From positions 36,855,505 to 36,919,504 of the forward strand of contig NC_084590.1 in NCBI RefSeq assembly GCF_033807715.1: DNA of 64,000 nt, written 5' to 3'. Source of the DNA: Cololabis saira (taxonomy: Eukaryota; Chordata; Actinopteri; Beloniformes; Belonidae). Shown piece after piece: positions 10,775 through 21,051 of the stretch (positions are counted from its first letter, which is position 1; every line of letters begins with the position of its first letter). Under the pieces are notes generated by a model, which was given only the letters and a program-made list of their open reading frames with translations, was not told where the DNA came from and made no database searches. The position numbers and the translations under genes are program-made.

Positions 10775-12207
10775 ATGCCTTTTAACGGAGGTCCAAGACC
10801 CAGACAGGGACTTGTGAGCTCTCCCAGGGATGGAGCTCAGTCCCAGGTCTCAGAAGAACTCCACCAACTCCAAAGGGGGTTAGAAGAGTGCAAAAGAGAC
10901 CATGATTTCCAGACCAAATACAGGAACAAACTGGTGTGTGAACTTGTTGGTCGCAAAGAGGAAATAGAAAGTATCTTGTCGATCAACCAGAAAATGTACT
11001 CAAACACAGTTGACCTGAGAGAGCAACTCCAGCAGCTGCAGGAGGAAAATAAAGCTCTCCACGAGGAAAACAAGAATCTGGAAGAGTACAACATGGAGAT
11101 CAGTCTCCAGCAGAAGCAAGAACAGGAAAAATCCTGGGTCCGGGTGGAGGAGGCTCTGGCAGAACTGACAAGTAAAAGGCAAGGGTTCGAGGAAAGAGGG
11201 GTCAAGGTTGAAAAGGAGAAAATGAACCTGGAAGAACTCAAAAGACAGACTGAAGAAATAAAACTAGAATACGAGAAGGAAAAAATGGATCTGAAAGAGC
11301 AGAAGGAAAGCTTGCAAAGAGAAGAAAAAATAGTGATGGAGGGCAAGAAAAAACAGGAGATGGAGATGGAAGTGTTGCAAGCAGCAAAGCTTGATCTGGA
11401 GGAGAAGAGGTCAGACCTGCAACTGTTGCAGTGCAACATTGATGTGGAGAAAGATGAGATGAAGCAAATGAAGGAACATGCTGTAAACTTGCAGAATGAG
11501 AAGAACAAGCTGCAGGGAGAGATCAAGAGTTTAATGGAGCAAAAAAGAAAGAAATGGAAACGGGTCAGAAGGACCTGGAAATGGAAAAGACACAAATCTG
11601 TGATACCGAAATAAAAACAGACAAAGACTGTGCACAACTCAAGAGAGAGGTGGAAAGTGTGGAGGAAAAGGAAGATGAAGCAGCACAGGAGAAAGACTTG
11701 GAAGAGGAGGATGAGAAACTGCAGCTGGAGACACAATTAGAAGAGAAAGAGAGAATCCTGGAGGAGGAGGAGGAGGAGGAGGAGGAGGAGGAGGAGGAGG
11801 AAGAGGAAGATGATGATGATGATGATGATGAGGAGGAGGAGGAGGAGGAGGAGGAGGAGGAGGAGGAGGAGGAGGAGGAGGAGAAGGAGGAGGAGGAGGT
11901 GGAAGATGATGATGATGATGAGGAGGAGGAGGAGGAGGAGGAGGAGGAGGAGGAGGAGAGGATTGTTAAAAAGGAGAAAAAGAAGAGATGTTTCTTAAAG
12001 ATCTTCAAGAAACAAAGGGGAGATGAGGAAAGAAGAGATGAAAAAGTACAGAAAAAATGGAATGACATCAAAGAAAAAGATGAAGAGCATCCTAAAGAAA
12101 TGGAAAGTGGAGAGAACAAAAAGAAGGAAAAGGTGGTGAAGAAGAAAAGTTGGTTCAGCCGGATTTTCAAAAAGTCGAGCAGAGAGAAAGCTGCTGGAAA
12201 CCAGTAG
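10775..12207 (+). CDS. Acidic coiled-coil protein, intronless, frameshifted, family not recognised
   Basis: Two overlapping frames (start 10775, MPFNGG; second frame to TAG at 12205-12207) read as one protein of about 477 residues if one A is missing from the A-run at about 11540-11545. I start at 10775 because upstream codons fall in the duplicated leader. The first 45 residues are Pro/Gly-rich, then about 290 residues of Glu/Lys/Leu heptads form a long coiled coil. A run of Glu and Asp (about 11760-11958) follows, and the C-terminus is basic, with two related motifs: KKRCFLKIFKKQR and KKSWFSRIFKKSS. No enzyme domain, signal peptide or membrane segment is seen. It lies between ilk and apbb1 with its own promoter-like DNA. 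It could be a lineage-specific trichohyalin-like or golgin-like gene, or a young pseudogene if the shift is real. Confidence 0.6.
11758..11958 (+). repeat. GAG/GAT trinucleotide repeat coding Glu and Asp
   Basis: A nearly pure (GAG)n with (GAT)n blocks is kept in one frame as an acidic tract inside the coiled-coil gene. The opposite strand shows a shadow poly-Ser open frame, which is not a gene. Confidence 0.85.
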
Positions 12208-12294
12208 CTCAGCGACTTCACCTCCTCTCCTCCTCCTCTCCAAATTCTTCTCCCCAACATCTCTTCTCTTCCCGTCTTCATCCTCTCATTTCCA

Positions 12295-12360
12295 GATGGC
12301 TTTATTGCAGGAGGACAATAAAGCCCTCCAAGAGAAAAACAAGTCAACAGACAGGAAACG
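12295..12360 (+). pseudogene. Downstream echo of the coiled-coil coding sequence
   Basis: ATGGCTTTATTGCAGGAGG and what follows reads LLQEDNKALQEKNK. It closely matches LQEENKALHEENK encoded at 11035-11073 inside the coiled-coil gene. It sits 88 bases after that gene's stop behind a CATTTCCAG acceptor-like site. It may be a leftover of a duplicated copy or an alternative exon. Confidence 0.5.
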
Positions 12361-12436
12361 GAGCCGCTGAACTTCACCTTCAGAGGCTCTTCTGATGCTT
12401 CTTGCTTCAGCAGCAAGAAGCAAGAAAAAGCACAAT

Positions 12437-13000
<564 letters not shown>

Positions 13001-13012
13001 CAAGTGCAAAGA

Positions 13013-13310
13013 GCAACAGCAGAGCTACGTCCGGATGCTCTTCGTGGACTACAGTTCTGCATTTAACACAATAATCCCAGACATCCTCATCACAAAACTG
13101 ACCACCATCGGCCTGCCCCCTCTCACATGTCACTGGAGTAAAAACTTTCTCACCAACCGACCCCAGACTGTGAGACTCGGCCCCCACCGGTCCTCCACCC
13201 GCATGCTGAGCACCGGCTCTCCACAGGGCTATGGGCTGAGCCCCCTCCTGTACAGCCTGTACACCAATGACTGCAGTCCGACCCATAACAACAACCTGAT
13301 CCACTGGGCG
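13013..13310 (+). mobile_element. L2/CR1-like LINE reverse transcriptase fragment
   Basis: An open frame encodes LFVDYSSAFNTIIPDIL, then KNFLTNRPQTVRLG and LSTGSPQGYGLSPLLYSLYT. These are typical of the fingers and palm of L2/CR1-type reverse transcriptases. The catalytic aspartate block that should follow is missing, so this is a 5'- and 3'-truncated dead copy. Confidence 0.85.
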
Positions 13311-13481
13311 GTGCCCCTCACCCTTCTTCTCTTCTCCATTTCCATTTTTATGTATTATAAGTACCTCATAGCTATCATTTTTGTCCATCGTTCCTGTAGT
13401 TTCCTGTGCTGGCCCCCTTTTTTCTCTTTTGTGCATGTTTGCAGGCCGGAGCTTCAGGAGCTGCGTGCTGGCCTGCGGTCC

Positions 13482-13900
13482 CCCCCTCTGGTCATCCCGT
13501 TGCTGCTTCCACCTGCCTGCCCCCCCCTCTGGTCATCCTGCTGCTGCTTCCACATGCCTGCTGTGTGCTGTTGACGTCCCCGACTCCCACCAGTCTGGCC
13601 TTCGGCAGGAGGGTCCCCCCTTATGAGCCTGGTCCTGCTCAAGGTTTCTTCCCTCCTAAAGGGGATTTTTTCCTTGCCACTGTTTGGCTTAAGGTTTTTC
13701 TCCCACTATGGGAGTTTTTACCTGCCATTGTTTATGTAATAATTGCTCGGGGGTTTATGTTCATGTTCTTGTCTCTGGAAAGATCCTAGAGACAACTTTT
13801 GTTGTATTAGACGCTATACAGATAAAATTGAATTGAATTGAATTGAATTGAATTGAATTGAATTGAATTGAATTGAATTGAATTGAATTGAATTGAATAC
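13482..13900 (+). mobile_element. Retroposon 3' region with (AATTG)n tail
   Basis: Two tandem copies of about 40 bp (CCCCCCTCTGGTCATCC and on, 13482-13561) lead into a repeat-like 3' region (CTAGAGACAACTTTTGTTG). It ends with AATAAAATTG-type text and about 13 copies of AATTG (13828-13898), a typical microsatellite tail of fish non-LTR elements. It probably belongs with the reverse transcriptase fragment upstream. Confidence 0.65.
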
Positions 13901-14195
13901 TGCTTATCCATGGAGAGCCTGCTGACATACTGTATTACAGTCTGTAAATTAAGATATCAAGTGTTAAAGTATGAAATTCTTTGTATTGTTGTTTTGTTTT
14001 CTCATCATATCTTGAATTGTTATTTTTTACATGTACAAAATAAATCAAATCGAATTTAAAAAAATCTAATACTTTTTCCGGCCTATCTGTGCAATATTCC
14101 ACCACATGTGTAGTAATATGTTAATCTGTAGATAGGATCTCAGGTCTTGATTTGACTATTTAAAAATGCACCTTAGCCTTTTAATATTATTTATA

Positions 14196-14325
14196 TTTCT
14201 TGAATCTGTTTGCACTGTCTTGCACTGGAAAGGTGATGCTGCTTTTAATCTCACTGTAGCCATGTATAATGGCAATAAAGTATTCTATTCTATTCTATTC
14301 TATTCTATTCTATTCTATTCTAACA
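14196..14325 (+). mobile_element. Non-LTR 3' tail ending in (TATTC)n
   Basis: TTGCACTGTCTTGCACTGG leads to GGCAATAAAG, directly followed by about eight TATTC units (14280-14321). This AATAAAG-plus-pentamer layout is the usual 3' end of fish non-LTR retroposons. Confidence 0.65.
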
Positions 14326-14339
14326 CACAGATGCTTAAG

Positions 14340-15517
14340 TGTGTTTAAGAGAAGCACTGAGTGGCTTCAGTGGATAAGAGACAGACAAGAAAATAATGTC
14401 AAAATAAAATAAAAAGTAAAAATAATGGTGTGAATGACCATATTGTTCTATATGTATTATATGAATCTTAAAGCTACCTTGCATTGTTTTTCTAGTGCAG
14501 GAACACCAATTCACATACATTATATCAGGCAGTATTTAAAAAAAAAACTCCACCATGTATAGTCATAAAAAACAAATCCCACTCCAGGGAAAAAAGGAAG
14601 ATAACTCTGAAATTAATTTGTTCACAGGTATTGTTGGAGTCACAATAAAAGTGCTCTACTCTCAACCTGCAAGGTGATGGTGCCTAACACACAGTAGCAA
14701 GAAAAATATGTCAAACGTTTGGAATGAACTGGTTTTCTTCACTAATTTATAATCAAATTTAATCAGTCTTTCATCTGAGTCTCAATTTTAGACAATCACA
14801 ATGTGCATTACATGATAGCACACAAAAACAATTGAGCACCCGTTAAACATTCACAGTGCTGTTGGAAAAAGTAAGCGGCCCCTTGGAGTCAGAAACCTGT
14901 GGTTACTGCACAGCAGTAACAGGGGAAACACTAAAGGTATTTAGCAGCTAGTTGTAGGGTGGAGTTCAACAAGAGGGTTCGTCCAATGTAAAGAATCAGT
15001 CCAAACTGTAAAAGAGGTGCAAACCGGTATTCTGTCAATTTCTGCTACCTGCCGAGAAATGCTACTTTGTGGCTCTGCGCATGCGCACAGTCGATTTTCA
15101 AAGTTTGATTGCCACGCTAAATCGATAATATGGGATGATGAGTATTTGATCTTTCAAAAATACACTACCCATTACATGAATCGCATTACACTTTGTGAAC
15201 ATTATATGATAAAGAAGAAAAAAAACAATTCTATCGGTTTATTTGATATTCATTCAGTCGTTCGCCTTTATTTAGCCAGGCAGGTCATTAATAACACATT
15301 TTTATTTACAATGACGGCCTGGCAAGAGACAAGGACCACTTGGGGGGAAAAGAAGTGGGCTAGGGAGTAAAACAGTAAGATTGTTGCTCAGCAAAAGTAT
15401 AAAAACCATTAGGTAGCATTTTTTTTGGCAAAGCAGCAAAAAATGGCAGAACACCGGATCAATGTGTCCAAACGGTCCAAACCTAATATTATAGATCCAT
15501 GGTCCAAACACAGTAGT
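14340..15517. other. Spacer with one repeat fragment
   Basis: Mostly AT-rich DNA without a gene. Near 15265-15340 the text TTTATTTAGCCAGGCAGGTC and ACAATGACGGCCTGGCAAGA resembles a dispersed fish repeat. A 117-codon open frame at 15017-15370 overlaps this repeat and is not supported as a gene. Confidence 0.5.
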
Positions 15518-16297
15518 TTTTTTTTTTTAGAAACTTTATTGAAAGGTCAGACGTTACAATTAGTGAAAACACATTCAGGTGTTCCCAAGGCAGGTAGTAA
15601 TGTACATGTCCAATTACAACAGTAATAATAAACAACAATTAAACAAATGTAGTACATATAATGGCATGACGTTATTAATAGAAAAGACTACAACAGCTGA
15701 GTGAATTGAGCATGACGAATAATACAGCATTAGAAATCCAGAAAGGGTAACAAGGGAACATAAAACTGACCCTAATGTGACATATTTTAAAATGCTTTAA
15801 CCTAAAGTGCAACAGACTGAATAAAATAAATAATAAACAGACATAATGAAATAAAAGGAACTTATATAAATAAGTAATTAAATTAGTAAAGTAATAAAAC
15901 TACTAAGGAAAAAAAGCAGCTTTTATAAGGGGGAATTCAGACTGATTTTATTCAATTCAGTAGGGAAAATTCTTTAAGAGATCATATAAATTTCGTGACT
16001 TAATTGTTGTTATACGTTTTAGAGATTTCATATACATTTTAAATTCGTTCATAAATACACAAAATTTTGGGGATGATTTTAGTATCCTATTCTTGTGGAT
16101 AAAACATTTTGCCAAGCAGAGGATTACATTGCAACAGAGTTCATCATTTTTGTTTTTCAAGATCATACCAAAAGTTACATTATCTTTAGAAATAGAGGAT
16201 GGGAACGATGCAATTTTCCGTTTAATACATCTGTGAAGATTATTCCAGAATGTTTGTATTGCATCACAAGAGAAGAAAATATGGTCCGTAGTTTCCG
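15518..16297 (-). mobile_element. L1-like LINE 3' end with 18-bp target duplication
   Basis: The insertion is flanked by perfect copies of TGGTCCAAACACAGTAGT (15500-15517 and 16298-16315). A poly-T run follows the left copy, meaning a poly-A tail on the minus strand. A minus-strand frame at 15957-16166 encodes CLAKCFIHKNRILKSSPKF and VFMNEFKMYMKSLKR, which resembles the C-terminal end of fish L1 ORF2. The copy is 5'-truncated. The perfect duplication marks it as recent. Confidence 0.85.
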
Positions 16298-16315
16298 TGG
16301 TCCAAACACAGTAGT

Positions 16316-16471
16316 GAAGCTGTTGGTGTGTCGCCGCGAGGCCCCGCCCCCTGCCCGTGACGTAGCCGTGACGTAGGTTCGTCCTCCGCCGCTGCCCACA
16401 GTCCGAGCGAGTCCCGAGAAAATATGTAGTTATCGCTTCGTTCTTCGACTACGTGACCTTTGGTGGAGTTG
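16316..16471 (+). promoter_or_regulatory. apbb1: Likely apbb1 promoter and untranslated first exon
   Basis: CpG-rich DNA with a GC box (CCCCGCCCC, 16342-16350) and two tandem CRE-like TGACGTA sites (16358-16364, 16369-16375). It ends in GGAGTTG followed by a good donor GTAAGC at 16472. The next strand-consistent acceptor before the apbb1 start codon is at 21029. Exon boundaries upstream are inferred, not seen. Confidence 0.5.
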
Positions 16472-16798
16472 GTAAGCCAGAATTGTTAATAGTACATTGT
16501 TAAGTCATTTGTTACTACAGCTGGGCTTTTTAAAATCTGCTTGGGGACGTTGTCCAGCTAGCTCCGGGAGAAGCTAAGGCTAGCCTAGCACTGATGATGG
16601 CGGATCGATGCTCGATATTTACAGCTGGCATCTGAAATCTACACCTGTGTTGTAGAGCTGGAGCCTGGCACTGTTTTCTAGTTAATATTCATCCGTTGTG
16701 GCGTATAATCTTGCGCTGGGGTTGGTTTTAGTCTGACTGCTAACATTAAGCGGCCGCGTTGGCATAAATAAGGTGAAGCGGTTTGAGTACGTTTCTTA

Positions 16799-16916
16799 AG
16801 GCTGATTTATGGTTCCGCGTTACACCGACGCAGAGCCTACGCCGTACGGTACGCGGCGACGCGCACCGTACGGCGTAGGCTCTGCGTCGCTTTAACGCAG
16901 AACCATAATTCAGGCT
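16799..16916. mobile_element. PIF/Harbinger-like MITE, 118 bp, palindromic
   Basis: Terminal inverted repeats AGGCTGATTTATGGTT and AACCATAATTCAGGCT are flanked by TTA (16796-16798 and 16917-16919), the 3-bp target duplication of PIF/Harbinger elements. The interior is a GC-rich long inverted repeat around GAGCCTACGCCGTACGGT, so single strands fold into one hairpin. Confidence 0.8.
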
Positions 16917-17256
16917 TTATTCGCTCATCGCATTAAACTGACCACAGCAGTCCGGACTGAACACAGAAACAACATTCAGTTCAAAATTCAGATACTATTA
17001 GATGTTTGTTTAAAAAAAATATTTTGAATAAACTGTGTGGCATATTTCAATTAATTAATTGTTTGTTTGTTTGTTTGGTCATTTCCAAAATAAGAATTCA
17101 AATACAAAAGAAATGAAAGAAAAGAAAACAAATAAACATGAAGTTAATGCTAATATTGCATTAGACCAAAATATACAAACAAAACAAGACCAAAAAGGTG
17201 TAGGCTGAAGCTTGACTTATTACGCCTACCCTTTTATAATGTCAGCTCCTACATAT

Positions 17257-17790
17257 CAGAATCAGGTTTATTTGGCCAAGACAGGGAATTTGACCCGGTT
17301 ACTTTCGCTCACTGTACAGTAAATAGAAAATCACAGCTCTTATTAACATGTATACAATTTAAAAGGGAAAGATGCAGCAGTATGAGGTAGGCATGGTTAT
17401 TGAAAAGGTGCATTTTTATAGCATGGAATTGTGGTTATCATTATTATTATCATTATTATTATTGTTATTATTAATATTAATATTATTATTGCACAGTGAT
17501 TGATTACTCTGAGACTCTGAGTGATGAGAGTTCATCAGAGCAACAGCTTGGGGGAAGAAACTGTCTTTGAGTCTGGAGGTTTTGGCCTATAGTGCTCTGT
17601 AGCGCCGTCCAGAGGGGAGGAGTTCAAACAGACTGTGTCTCGGGTGTGAGGGGTCTGCAGAGATGTTACCTGCCCATTTCCTGGTCCTGGACCGGTCCAG
17701 GTCCTGGATAGATGGGAGGTTAGTCCCAGTTATCCTCTCTGCAGACCTGATTGTCCGTTGCAGTCTGTGCCTGTCTATATACCGATACAG
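17257..17790 (-). mobile_element. Non-LTR retroposon C-terminal fragment in apbb1 intron 1
   Basis: On the minus strand, 17662 down to 17510 encodes FELLPSGRRYRALYAKTSRL and DSFFPQAVALMN, a block found at the C-terminus of fish LINE proteins. Its + strand left part (AGGGAATTTGACC, TTTCGCTCACTGTAC, GCAGCAGTATGAGGTAG) recurs at 49479-50200. It is interrupted by an ATT-rich repeat near 17440-17490. Confidence 0.7.
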
Positions 17791-20700
17791 AGCAGTAAAT
17801 CAATTAAAAGAAAAATATTTCATATACTTTGTGGTGGACACAATCACGGGGCATCATCGTTGCTGAGCAACGCGTGTTCTGTGTCAGCTGTCAGTTTCTG
17901 TTGAGATTCTGTCGTGTGGAATAAAGTCCTGTTTACCAACCTCTGGAGTCAAGCTTCATCCTGCCACAACTTTTTGTATATTGAAAACATTCAATATACT
18001 GCATAGACCTATTATTTTTTAAGTATTTTTTATGTACTTATGTTTATGTTTTATGTTGGTTTATTCTTCAATCTTCCTCATCAATCAATCTTAACTCAGG
18101 TGTAGTTCATATTGTTTTACCCAACAGTGACAGTTGAAAGAAGCCCACCACTTTTCAAGGATTGAAGTCAGGTGTAGAAAGCTGGCAAGTCATTATCTGA
18201 TCAGTTTTCAGACCCTTTATCTAACTAGGCCAAGCATGAGGTGCTGCACTGGATAAAGATCTTAAATATGGGATTATAGTTCCTTGAAACACTGTTAGCG
18301 AATTCTCTCATATGCTACACATACTGTGTGTGTGATTGATTGTATATTTGCACAAACAGACATCTTCTCCAGTCTTCCAGTCTCATCTTGATCCAGAAAG
18401 GTCCAGGCAGCTAATCCAACCACCCGTAACAGTTATAATTTTCCACTCTGTAGGTCCCCAACGGGCAAAATTGCCCCACGTCTTTTGACATTTTATTGAG
18501 TTTGGTTCTGATCAAGTTTGATGTTCTCTGCTTTCCTTTTGACTTCAGGCAATATCTCCTTGTCATAGGAGTTATCAGCTATTTATTGTTGAGTTGTGAA
18601 GCTGCACTGAACCTTCCGTGTGTATGTGGTACTCATTGCACTGAAGACATTTGCAACAGACTTTTTAGTACACAAGGGGTTGATTCTCTTTCAAAAGTGC
18701 TCAGTGACTGTTTGCTACAGGGATCTCTGGTCATTGGAGAACAGATAGCGATGTATCAATCCAGATTTAGAGTTGGTTATTCTTGTAGGGAATTTATCAT
18801 TCAAATGGAAGTTGAGATAAGCATCCTCATCCCAATAAACTGACTGTTTCAGCCTTTTCCTTTTTTTATTTCTGATGTTCCAGCCTTTATAGTGCTATGT
18901 TTCCATCTTGGTTGTTTGTCATAGTTGTGTAGCAACACAATTCTTCTACCTAAGAAGTTTGGAGTTGGAAAGCCCCGGTGTTTCATTGAGTTTTTAGATG
19001 ATTCAAACCAAGCAACTAGGTGATGTTTAACATGATCTCAGACTGGTTTTCCAAGCTGTCTGATCAATGCTCTGTTCAGATTACTGGACGTGCTGTATTG
19101 TAATCAGGGGCCATAGACATTTAGCTGTTCACATTACTGGGTACATCACAGATGGAGGCTCACACACTAAAGGATCTGATAGCAATACAGTTTCCCTGCT
19201 GATCTCCAAGACCTAATTTTATCAACAAATCATGGAGCATGGCCACATGCAAAACACAGCTGATGATTTGAAAGTGGTTTGAGTTGGGAAAAGAGTATTG
19301 GTTACTGTACTTTTTGCTCAAAACATGGACAAAAAAAGTCAAAGAACATGGGTAAAGGAATGGATTAGCATATCAGGGTATCAGATTTTGTCTGCTACAG
19401 AGAGGGTTGTATGTGGGTTGTTGACATGATCAAGAATACATTCTGACTGCTTCCTGCCTACTGACTTGTCATCACCAGTTTACAAATTTTGACTGGCAAA
19501 TCGGGCCTGAAATTTTCTATTCTGAAAAAAGTTCTTGTTATATAAAGCTTTATATATATAGTGCCCTGAAAAGAGCATTAAATAAATAAAATGTATTATT
19601 ATTATTATTATTATTATTATCATCAGATTTTTGTGTGTAATGATTTGTTTAAAAAGAAGAAAAAGATCAAAACAGAATCAAACCCTTCCCTATAACTACA
19701 CTTGTCATGCTGTTGAGTGACTGACCCCAAATCACAGCTCAGATGAGTGGAAGTAAATATATGGATGGATGAACTTTTCTGCTGGACAGAGATCTATTAC
19801 ACAACCACTTCATTTATGTAAATGTGTCTTCCAGCTATGTTTTGTTTGGACCTTCATTTGTTTCTCTTCCTGCAGCTCGCTGTCTTAGTATTGCTTCTTT
19901 AGTCGCCTTTACGTAACACTTTTGTGCAAAAGAAAATCGAATGTCTGAATTTGCGATAAAGGCAGCAGTGCAGGGGGTCGTTGTTTCCATTGAACAGTGT
20001 TTTTGCATTGTGTGTAATTCTCGTAACTCTCCATATCTCATTTGACTTCTTTTCGAAGTCAAATGAAGTCAACGAAAAAGAAGATCTCAACATTTAAGAA
20101 AATGGACTCTTTAGTCTTTGACAAGACGATAATCACAGTAATAATTGCGATTGTACCTACTGCAGGTTGAGAAAATAGGCAGATGATGAAGGCAGCGGAT
20201 GATTATTCAGAGGCAAAGCCCTTATGGAATGTATAATGATTAAGTATTGTTACAGCACACCTATATCGTATTAATGAGGCCAAAAACGTCTGGAAACTAG
20301 ACTTTGATTAATTTAAATTGACCGACTATGTCACATCCAGCACTGCCAGAGACCGGAAATTCACAAAGAGCATTTCCATTATACTTTTGCAAATAATTGG
20401 ATTATTAAATCACCTGAAAAACCACCACCTGGGAGTGAAACAAATGTTTATTCACTCTTGGGGGATTGTTGATGTTGTTGTTTTTTTTTTTCTTTTTTAA
20501 ATTAATGCCATTCCCATTACAGGATTTGGTTTTTTGATGTTTGGTTTTGTGCAAATCTAGGGGTAATGGAAACACGCCTTCTGTGTGACACATCCCCAGA
20601 CATAGAGGGATAATATTTAAACTTTGAATCAGATGACAACAATTGCTGATTTTGAAGTTAGACTGTGGCTTAGTTATTTTGAGAGCTAAGATTTATATAT

Positions 20701-21029
20701 ATATATATATATATATTTTCTATTTTTTAAAATTTTTATACAGTTTTTAATGTTTTAGTTTTTTTCCCATTTTACTTGGAGCCATACAGCTGCACATTTA
20801 ATCAAATATGTTAATTGCTTTAGACCACACATATTACATTGATCAAAAAATAAGTTGTTTTGGTTTGGAGTTGAATTTTGTTTAAAAACAATGAAGAGAA
20901 ATGCTTACCTGCCCAGTAATTTAGTTGTAAATGTAAATGTTTCTCAAAATGTGATGAAAAGCATTTATCTGTATGCTAGGTACCATGCTGTTTGTAATGC
21001 TGACAATTTGCTCCCTCTGTCTCCATCAG
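17791..21029. other. apbb1 intron 1, remainder
   Basis: A retroposon tail (GCCCTGAAAAGAGCATTAAA plus an ATT repeat) lies at about 19558-19622 and a (TA)n tract at 20693-20716. A 115-codon open frame at 18496-18843 is hydrophobic at its start but has no family match that I recognise and may be chance. No other gene was seen. Confidence 0.5.
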
Positions 21030-21051
21030 ATTAATTACATGGAAAGTTACC

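Noticed and set aside
10837..11736. 299-codon minus-strand open frame, Ser/Phe/Leu-rich
   Set aside because: It is antisense to the purine-rich coiled-coil frame; purine-rich codons give few stops on the opposite strand.
18496..18843. 115-codon frame with a hydrophobic start that looks like a signal peptide
   Set aside because: It lies in apbb1 intron 1, has no promoter, splice or family evidence, and the length is not unusual for AT-rich DNA.
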